In this document: positions 59,989 to 64,000 of the stretch, in pieces
Numbering within the stretch: position 1 is the stretch's first letter
Layout of the letters: each line of letters opens with the position of its first letter
Assembly: GCA_965222525.1 (NCBI GenBank)
Contig: OZ244955.1
Location: forward strand, 62,001-126,000
Reading direction: 5' to 3'
From: CBDCUF01 sp965222525
GTDB taxonomy: Bacteria > Pseudomonadota > Alphaproteobacteria > Rickettsiales > UBA8987
DNA: 64,000 nt
Notes under the pieces: generated by a model
Database searches by the model: none
Told to the model about the DNA's origin: nothing
What the model saw: the letters and a program-made list of their open reading frames with translations, nothing else
Position numbers and translations under genes: made by a program

Positions 59989-60510
59989 CTAAGAAGCTTT
60001 CTTTGCCGGTTTTTTATCAGAATTTGCAGGCTTTTTGGCCGCGGTTTTTTCAGTGATAGTGAGCTTGCCTCCGGCTTTTTCTATTGCTGCTATTGCTGAT
60101 TTGGAGGCTGCATTAACCTCCAGCTTCACTTTGGACTTTATTTCACCCTTGCCGAGCAATTTTATCCCGTCCTTGTTACCATGCAGGATCCCGCTCTCTA
60201 TAAGGATCTCCGGAGTTATATCCTTGCCACCGTCAAGCCGTTTTGCATCTATGAAAGCCTGCAACTGACCAAGATTGATAACCTCGAATTCCTTGCGGTT
60301 ATAGTTGTTAAACCCGCGCTTCGGCAGGCGACGATGGATAGGCATCTGCCCACCTTCAAAACCTTTTATCGCAACGCCGGAGCGGGATTTTTGTCCTTTA
60401 ACACCGCGTCCGCCGGTCTTGCCCTTGCCGGAACCGATACCGCGCCCGACTCTTGTCGGTTGCCTGCGTGCCCCTTGATTATCGGCAATCTGGTTTAATA
60501 AAGTAGCCAT
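59989..60510 (-). CDS. rplO: 50S ribosomal protein L15
   Basis: A 173-residue L15. Conserved blocks: RVGRGIGSGKGKTGGRGVKGQ, GGQMPIHRRLPKRGF and the final strand region. The last 25 residues are a lysine-, alanine- and proline-rich extension (EKTAAKKPANS) not needed in most L15 proteins. It is the last gene of the operon in this window. In most bacteria secY and adk follow; here a 226-bp spacer and the DAHP synthase gene do. Confidence 0.97.
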   Translation of the reverse strand: MATLLNQIADNQGARRQPTRVGRGIGSGKGKTGGRGVKGQKSRSGVAIKGFEGGQMPIHRRLPKRGFNNYNRKEFEVINLGQLQAFIDAKRLDGGKDITPEILIESGILHGNKDGIKLLGKGEIKSKVKLEVNAASKSAIAAIEKAGGKLTITEKTAAKKPANSDKKPAKKAS

Positions 60511-60701
60511 TATTTAACTTCCTCCACACGCACAAGATGCTGAACCTTATTTATCATCCCGCGCACAGCAGGTGTATCTTCCAGCGTTTTTGTACGGCTT
60601 ATCTTATTAAGACCGAGCCCTGCTAATGTTGCCCGCTGGCTTTTATGCCTGCCGATAGGGCTCTTGGTTTGCGTCACCTGCAATGTTTTCTTTGCTGCCA
60701 T
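60510..60701 (-). CDS. rpmD: 50S ribosomal protein L30
   Basis: A 63-residue L30 with the family core QTKSPIGRHKSQRATLAGLGL and INKVQHLVRVEE. It overlaps rplO by one base and lies 6 bp after rpsE, in canonical spc-operon order. Confidence 0.96.
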   Translation of the reverse strand: MAAKKTLQVTQTKSPIGRHKSQRATLAGLGLNKISRTKTLEDTPAVRGMINKVQHLVRVEEVK

Positions 60702-60707
60702 TACGGA

Positions 60708-61319
60708 TTATCCTTCTGATTTATCTTCTTTTTTATCGATTTTTGCATCTTCCGCCTTACCATCATTTGCCGGGGCAGGAGAACCGCCCAGCGCAGACTC
60801 ACGCTGGCCAACGATTTCACTAACTTTTTTCCCCCTGCGTGCTGCGGTATGTTTCGGTGACTGGACTTTTTGCAATGCGTCGAAAGTGGCTCTCACCATG
60901 TTAAACGGGTTAGACGAACCGATCGACTTTGCCACTACATCATGAACGCCAAGCGCTTCAAACACTGCACGCATAGGCCCGCCGGCAATAACTCCGGTAC
61001 CCGGAGGAGCGCTGCGCAGCATCACTTTACCCGCACCTGCCACACCTTTTATATCATGATGTAATGTCCGCCCCTCGCGCAAAGGCACACGAATCAGCGA
61101 TTTTTTTGCTGCCTGGGTTGCTTTCTTTTTAGCATCCATCACTTCTTTAGCCTTGCCCTTGCCGAAACCGACGCGACCCTTGCCATCACCAACAATAACC
61201 ATTGCAGTGAAACCGAAGCGACGCCCGCCTTTTACCACTTTTGCAGTACGGTTAATTGCAACAAGTTTATCAACAAACTCGTCATCCTGTGGTTTGGTCA
61301 TTTCTGCCTGTTTTGCCAT
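60708..61319 (-). CDS. rpsE: 30S ribosomal protein S5
   Basis: A 203-residue S5: VVKGGRRFGFTAMVIVGDG, GRTLHHDIKG, and RSAPPGTGVIAGGPMRAVFE. An acidic and lysine-rich tail of about 35 residues extends past the usual end. It helps decoding fidelity. The gene is 12 bp after rplR. Confidence 0.97.
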   Translation of the reverse strand: MAKQAEMTKPQDDEFVDKLVAINRTAKVVKGGRRFGFTAMVIVGDGKGRVGFGKGKAKEVMDAKKKATQAAKKSLIRVPLREGRTLHHDIKGVAGAGKVMLRSAPPGTGVIAGGPMRAVFEALGVHDVVAKSIGSSNPFNMVRATFDALQKVQSPKHTAARRGKKVSEIVGQRESALGGSPAPANDGKAEDAKIDKKEDKSEG

Positions 61320-61331
61320 AATAAAATCCTT

Positions 61332-61685
61332 CTAGAATGTCAGACCTGCCTCACGTGCCGCTTCAGCCAAGGCTTTCACCCGCCCGTGATATAAGTATCC
61401 ACCGCGGTCAAATACCACTTCATTTACCTTGGCGCTTTTTGCACGTTTGGCAATCAGTGTTCCGACTTCCTTCGCCGCTTCTGTATTACCGCCGGATTTT
61501 CCCTTGAAATCCTTGTCAACAGAGGAGGCTGAAGCAAGGGTTACTCCCTTGCCGTCATCGATAAGCTGTGCGTAAATCGCTTTGTTTGAACGGCTTACAC
61601 TCAACCGCACACGCCCCTGACCCTTACTGCGTAGTGCATAACGGTTGCGACGTTTCCTTCTGTCTGCTGATGTTTCAATTTTTGC
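61332..61685 (-). CDS. rplR: 50S ribosomal protein L18
   Basis: A 117-residue L18 from ATG 61685 (MAKIETSADRRKRRNRYALR). A longer reading from 61736 would include 17 residues encoded by a palindromic repeat and is rejected. Other conserved blocks are RLSVSRSNKAIYAQLIDD and VVFDRGGYLYHGRVKALAEA. It binds 5S rRNA. Confidence 0.96.
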   Translation of the reverse strand, partial: AKIETSADRRKRRNRYALRSKGQGRVRLSVSRSNKAIYAQLIDDGKGVTLASASSVDKDFKGKSGGNTEAAKEVGTLIAKRAKSAKVNEVVFDRGGYLYHGRVKALAEAAREAGLTF

Positions 61686-61703
61686 CATTTTTATCAGTGT
61701 AAG

Positions 61704-61801
61704 AGTCTGGAATCCAGAGTCTAGTGCGGTTGCCATAAACTCATTGTTCCAGTAATACCCTTCCTTTCAAAATTAGCCCACTAGACTCTAAATTCTAGAC
61801 T
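61704..61801. repeat. Palindromic element between rplF and rplR
   Basis: A 23-bp arm (61704-61726: AGTCTGGAATCCAGAGTC plus TAGTG) is repeated in inverse at 61779-61801 with 20 of 23 matches. Each arm is itself partly palindromic. The loop is 52 bp. Such an insert inside a ribosomal operon is unusual; elsewhere in this operon the gaps are 1 to 41 bp. Confidence 0.65.
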
Positions 61802-61808
61802 CTAGTCA

Positions 61809-62342
61809 CTATTTTTTCTTACCTTCCTTGCGGCGGATATATTCGCCTTTATATTTGATTCCCTTGCCCTTGTAAGGCTCTGGTTTGCGGTAGGAGCGGA
61901 TTTTAGCCGCCACCTGCCCGACTTTCTGTTTATCATAACCGGAAATAATAATTTCCGTCGGTTTCGGGCATTTTATCTCGATTCCTTCCGGTATCGGAAA
62001 CTCAACCGGATGGCTGAAACCAAGATTCAGTAACAAGTTTTTTCCCTGCACCTGCGCACGATAACCAACTCCATTTACTTCCAGTTCCTTGGTAAAACCG
62101 GTAGAAACGCCGGCTACCATATTTTGTATCAGGCTGCGCATCAGCCCCCATTTTGCACGGGCGACACTGGAGTCATTGGCCGGCTTCAGCACAAGGTTTC
62201 CCTCGTCTTTTTTGACTGAAACCTCTTCCGGGATTGCCTGGCGCAGCTCACCCTTAGAGCCCTTAACCACAACCTCCTGATCGGAGATGTTGATATCCAC
62301 TCCGGATAGAATTTCTACAGGCTTTGAGCCGATACGTGACAT
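61809..62342 (-). CDS. rplF: 50S ribosomal protein L6
   Basis: A 177-residue L6 starting MSRIGSKPVEI at ATG 62342; the longer frame overlaps rpsH and has no family match. Conserved blocks: VVVKGSKGELRQ, ELEVNGVGYRAQVQGKNL and GYDKQKVGQVAAKIRSYR, then PEPYKGKGIKYKGE. It sits near the sarcin-ricin loop. Confidence 0.97.
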   Translation of the reverse strand: MSRIGSKPVEILSGVDINISDQEVVVKGSKGELRQAIPEEVSVKKDEGNLVLKPANDSSVARAKWGLMRSLIQNMVAGVSTGFTKELEVNGVGYRAQVQGKNLLLNLGFSHPVEFPIPEGIEIKCPKPTEIIISGYDKQKVGQVAAKIRSYRKPEPYKGKGIKYKGEYIRRKEGKKK

Positions 62343-62362
62343 TAAATATTCCTTGTAACCTA

Positions 62363-62761
62363 TTAAAATACATTGCAAATAACTTCGCCGCCGACATTTT
62401 TCTCCCGTGCTTCGTAATCGGGCATAATGCCCTTTGAAGTGGACAGGATAGAAACCCCCAAACCGTTATTGACCTTGGGTAATTCGGTGATTTTTGAAAA
62501 TACCCGACGTCCGGGTTTGGAAATCTTCTTTATATGCTTTATTACCGGCTCTCCATTATAATATTTCAGGTTAATTTTCAATGACTTAACATTCTTACGA
62601 ACTTCCGATTCGCTATAATCTTCAATAAATCCTTCATTTTTCAGTGTATCCAGAACCGACTTACGCATTTTTGAAGATGGGCAGTCAATTTGCGCCAGCC
62701 GCACCTGCTGTCCGTTACGGATTCTGGTTAACATATCTGCTATCGGGTCACTAAATGACAT
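62363..62761 (-). CDS. rpsH: 30S ribosomal protein S8
   Basis: A 132-residue S8: MSFSDPIADMLTRIRNGQQ, KPGRRVFSKITELPKVNNGLG and ISILSTSKGIMPD-like end. It binds central-domain 16S rRNA and in many bacteria represses the spc operon. It is 41 bp after rpsN. Confidence 0.97.
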   Translation of the reverse strand: MSFSDPIADMLTRIRNGQQVRLAQIDCPSSKMRKSVLDTLKNEGFIEDYSESEVRKNVKSLKINLKYYNGEPVIKHIKKISKPGRRVFSKITELPKVNNGLGVSILSTSKGIMPDYEAREKNVGGEVICNVF

Positions 62762-62802
62762 AACTAAACCTTCTTATTAAATACCTGCTATAACCTATTG
62801 TA

Positions 62803-63108
62803 TTACCAGCTTGATTTTATAACTCCCGGAATTTGTCCCTTTGAGGCCAGATCGCGCAGGGCAATTCTGGACAGGTCGAATTTCCTGTAATATCCGCGCG
62901 GACGGCCAGTCAGCCCGCAACGATTGCGCATACGGGTTTTCGAACTGTTACGCGGCAGTTTCGCCAGTTTCATGGTAGCTTCAAACCTGTCTTCCATCGG
63001 CGCAGATTTGTTGCCAGCAATCGCTTTTAACCTGTCACGCTTGCTTTTGAATTTTTTAGTCATTTTTGCGCGTTTTTTATCGCGCTGTACCATCGCTGAT
63101 TTTGCCAT
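62803..63108 (-). CDS. rpsN: 30S ribosomal protein S14
   Basis: A 101-residue S14 of the long, zinc-free type: CGLTGRPRGYYRKFDLSR is followed by IALRDLASKGQIPGVIKSSW. The CxxC zinc pairs of the short form are absent. It lies 2 bp after rplE. Confidence 0.97.
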   Translation of the reverse strand: MAKSAMVQRDKKRAKMTKKFKSKRDRLKAIAGNKSAPMEDRFEATMKLAKLPRNSSKTRMRNRCGLTGRPRGYYRKFDLSRIALRDLASKGQIPGVIKSSW

Positions 63109-63110
63109 AT

Positions 63111-63653
63111 TTATTTCCTGAACGGCATATTAAACCCGCTGAGCAAGGCTTTGGCCTCTTCATTGGTTTTTGCCGTAGTTACAATTGTTATATCCATCCC
63201 GCGCACCTTATCAATCTTATCATAATTGATTTCCGGGAACACGATCTGCTCCTTCAAACCGAGGCTGTAATTGCCTTTGCCGTCGAAGCTTTTCGGGGAC
63301 AGGCCACGAAAATCCCGCACACGCGGGAGGGCTATATTAACCAGTCTGTCCAGAAATTCAAACATTCTTTGCCGTCTTAGCGTAACTTTGCAGCCAATCG
63401 GCACATTTTCACGTAATTTAAACCCGGCGATTGACTTTTTTGCCCGCGAAACCACAGGTTTTTGCCCGCTAATGAGCGTCATATCACTGACCGCATTGTC
63501 AATAACCTTACTGTCCCCGGCTGCATCACCCACCCCCATATTCAGGGAAACCTTAACTATCTTCGGAACCTCGTTCGGATTCTTATAGCTAAACTGCTCC
63601 TGCATCGCCGCACGAACCTGTTCTTCATAAATTTTCTGTAATCTTGCAGCCAT
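63111..63653 (-). CDS. rplE: 50S ribosomal protein L5
   Basis: A 180-residue L5: VPKIVKVSLNMGVGDA, GQKPVVSRAKKSIAGFKLRE, MFEFLDRLVNIALPRVRDFRG and a final MDITIVTTAKT. It binds 5S rRNA. It is 20 bp after rplX. Confidence 0.98.
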   Translation of the reverse strand: MAARLQKIYEEQVRAAMQEQFSYKNPNEVPKIVKVSLNMGVGDAAGDSKVIDNAVSDMTLISGQKPVVSRAKKSIAGFKLRENVPIGCKVTLRRQRMFEFLDRLVNIALPRVRDFRGLSPKSFDGKGNYSLGLKEQIVFPEINYDKIDKVRGMDITIVTTAKTNEEAKALLSGFNMPFRK

Positions 63654-63673
63654 TTTTATACTATCGTGTTAAT

Positions 63674-63988
63674 TTATATTACCTCTCCGGATTTTTTTGC
63701 TATCCGAACTTTCTCTCCATTTTCCAGTGCCTTATAGCCAACTCTTGATGCATTGCCTGACTTTGGGTCAACAATCGCAATATTTGAAATATGGATAGGC
63801 AGCTCCTTGCTTATTATCCCGCCGGAGCTGGCCTGACTTTGTTTTTCGTGCTTTTTTACGACATTTATGCCTGACACAACAACACGGCTCCTGTCAGGAA
63901 AAACCTTCAGCACCTCACCTTTCGTACCTTTGTTTTTTCCTGCAATTGCAATAACCTGGTCGCCTTTCTTTATCTTTAGCTTTGCCAT
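63674..63988 (-). CDS. rplX: 50S ribosomal protein L24
   Basis: A 104-residue L24 with the KOW motif (IKKGDQVIAIAGKNKGTKGE) and the core VVSGINVVKKHEKQ, then VDPKSGNASRVGYK. It is one of the first assembly proteins of the large subunit. The start of the operon (rplN and before) lies outside the window. Confidence 0.97.
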   Translation of the reverse strand: MAKLKIKKGDQVIAIAGKNKGTKGEVLKVFPDRSRVVVSGINVVKKHEKQSQASSGGIISKELPIHISNIAIVDPKSGNASRVGYKALENGEKVRIAKKSGEVI

Positions 63989-64000
63989 ATTAACCTCTTA

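Noticed and set aside
61686..61736. Longer rplR start at 61736
   Set aside because: The extra 17 residues come from the palindromic repeat; the conserved L18 start MAKIE lies at 61685.

Overview
The window joins three different kinds of DNA. (1) Positions 1 to about 10414 are the edge of a conjugative or integrative element. It carries a VirD4/TraG-type coupling protein, secreted von Willebrand A (vWA) proteins, a small resolvase and a large serine recombinase. (2) Positions 10415 to 51660 are a complete-looking temperate siphophage prophage of about 41.2 kb. (3) Positions 51661 to 64000 are bacterial chromosome: tRNA-Leu, cobA/SUMT, a CinA C-terminal protein, a vWA protein with an ECF sigma factor, a PAP2 phosphatase, an ArnT-like glycosyltransferase, a class II DAHP synthase, and the ribosomal operon rplX-rplE-rpsN-rpsH-rplF-rplR-rpsE-rpmD-rplO read leftwards. 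An alphaproteobacterium is the best guess. The phage tail tip is of gene-transfer-agent type, a GapR (DUF2312) family protein is present, and the cell uses a class II DAHP synthase. The lineage cannot be fixed from sequence alone.

The prophage ends are set by a split tRNA-Arg(ACG) gene. Its 3' half is at 10375-10419 and its 5' half at 51656-51692. They share the 5-bp core CGTAG, which lies in the anticodon loop, and together rebuild a perfect 77-nt tRNA. An intact, different tRNA-Arg(ACG) sits just inside the right end and probably replaces the broken one. Pairs of GGTGGTYCC direct repeats flank both junctions and look like integrase arm sites.

Phage layout, left to right: tyrosine integrase, excisionase-like and XRE regulators (leftward); a CI-like repressor between two matching operator-promoter blocks; early genes (Cro-like, GapR-like, DUF1376-like replication protein); a ParDE toxin-antitoxin pair; a tail protein Z-like gene; a coupled ParB-like / ABC ATPase-GNAT / formyltransferase trio; terminase, gpW, portal, a fused protease-capsid, cement and connector genes; a tail chaperone with a predicted -1 frameshift; tape measure; a GTA-like tail tip; lysis genes; and a RecB/RNase H-like nuclease. 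A leftward six-gene operon then closes the prophage. Its order is HTH protein, SNF2 helicase, type III Mod, type III Res, ParB-like protein and D12-class adenine methylase, and it looks like an expanded restriction or phage-defence cargo.

The strongest candidates for something undescribed are the ParB/ABC-GNAT/formyltransferase trio placed directly before the terminase (possible DNA hypermodification), the six-gene type III-SNF2-ParB-Dam operon, the phage that breaks a tRNA and carries its replacement inside its own attachment region, and a catalytically dead serine recombinase paralogue directly upstream of the active one.
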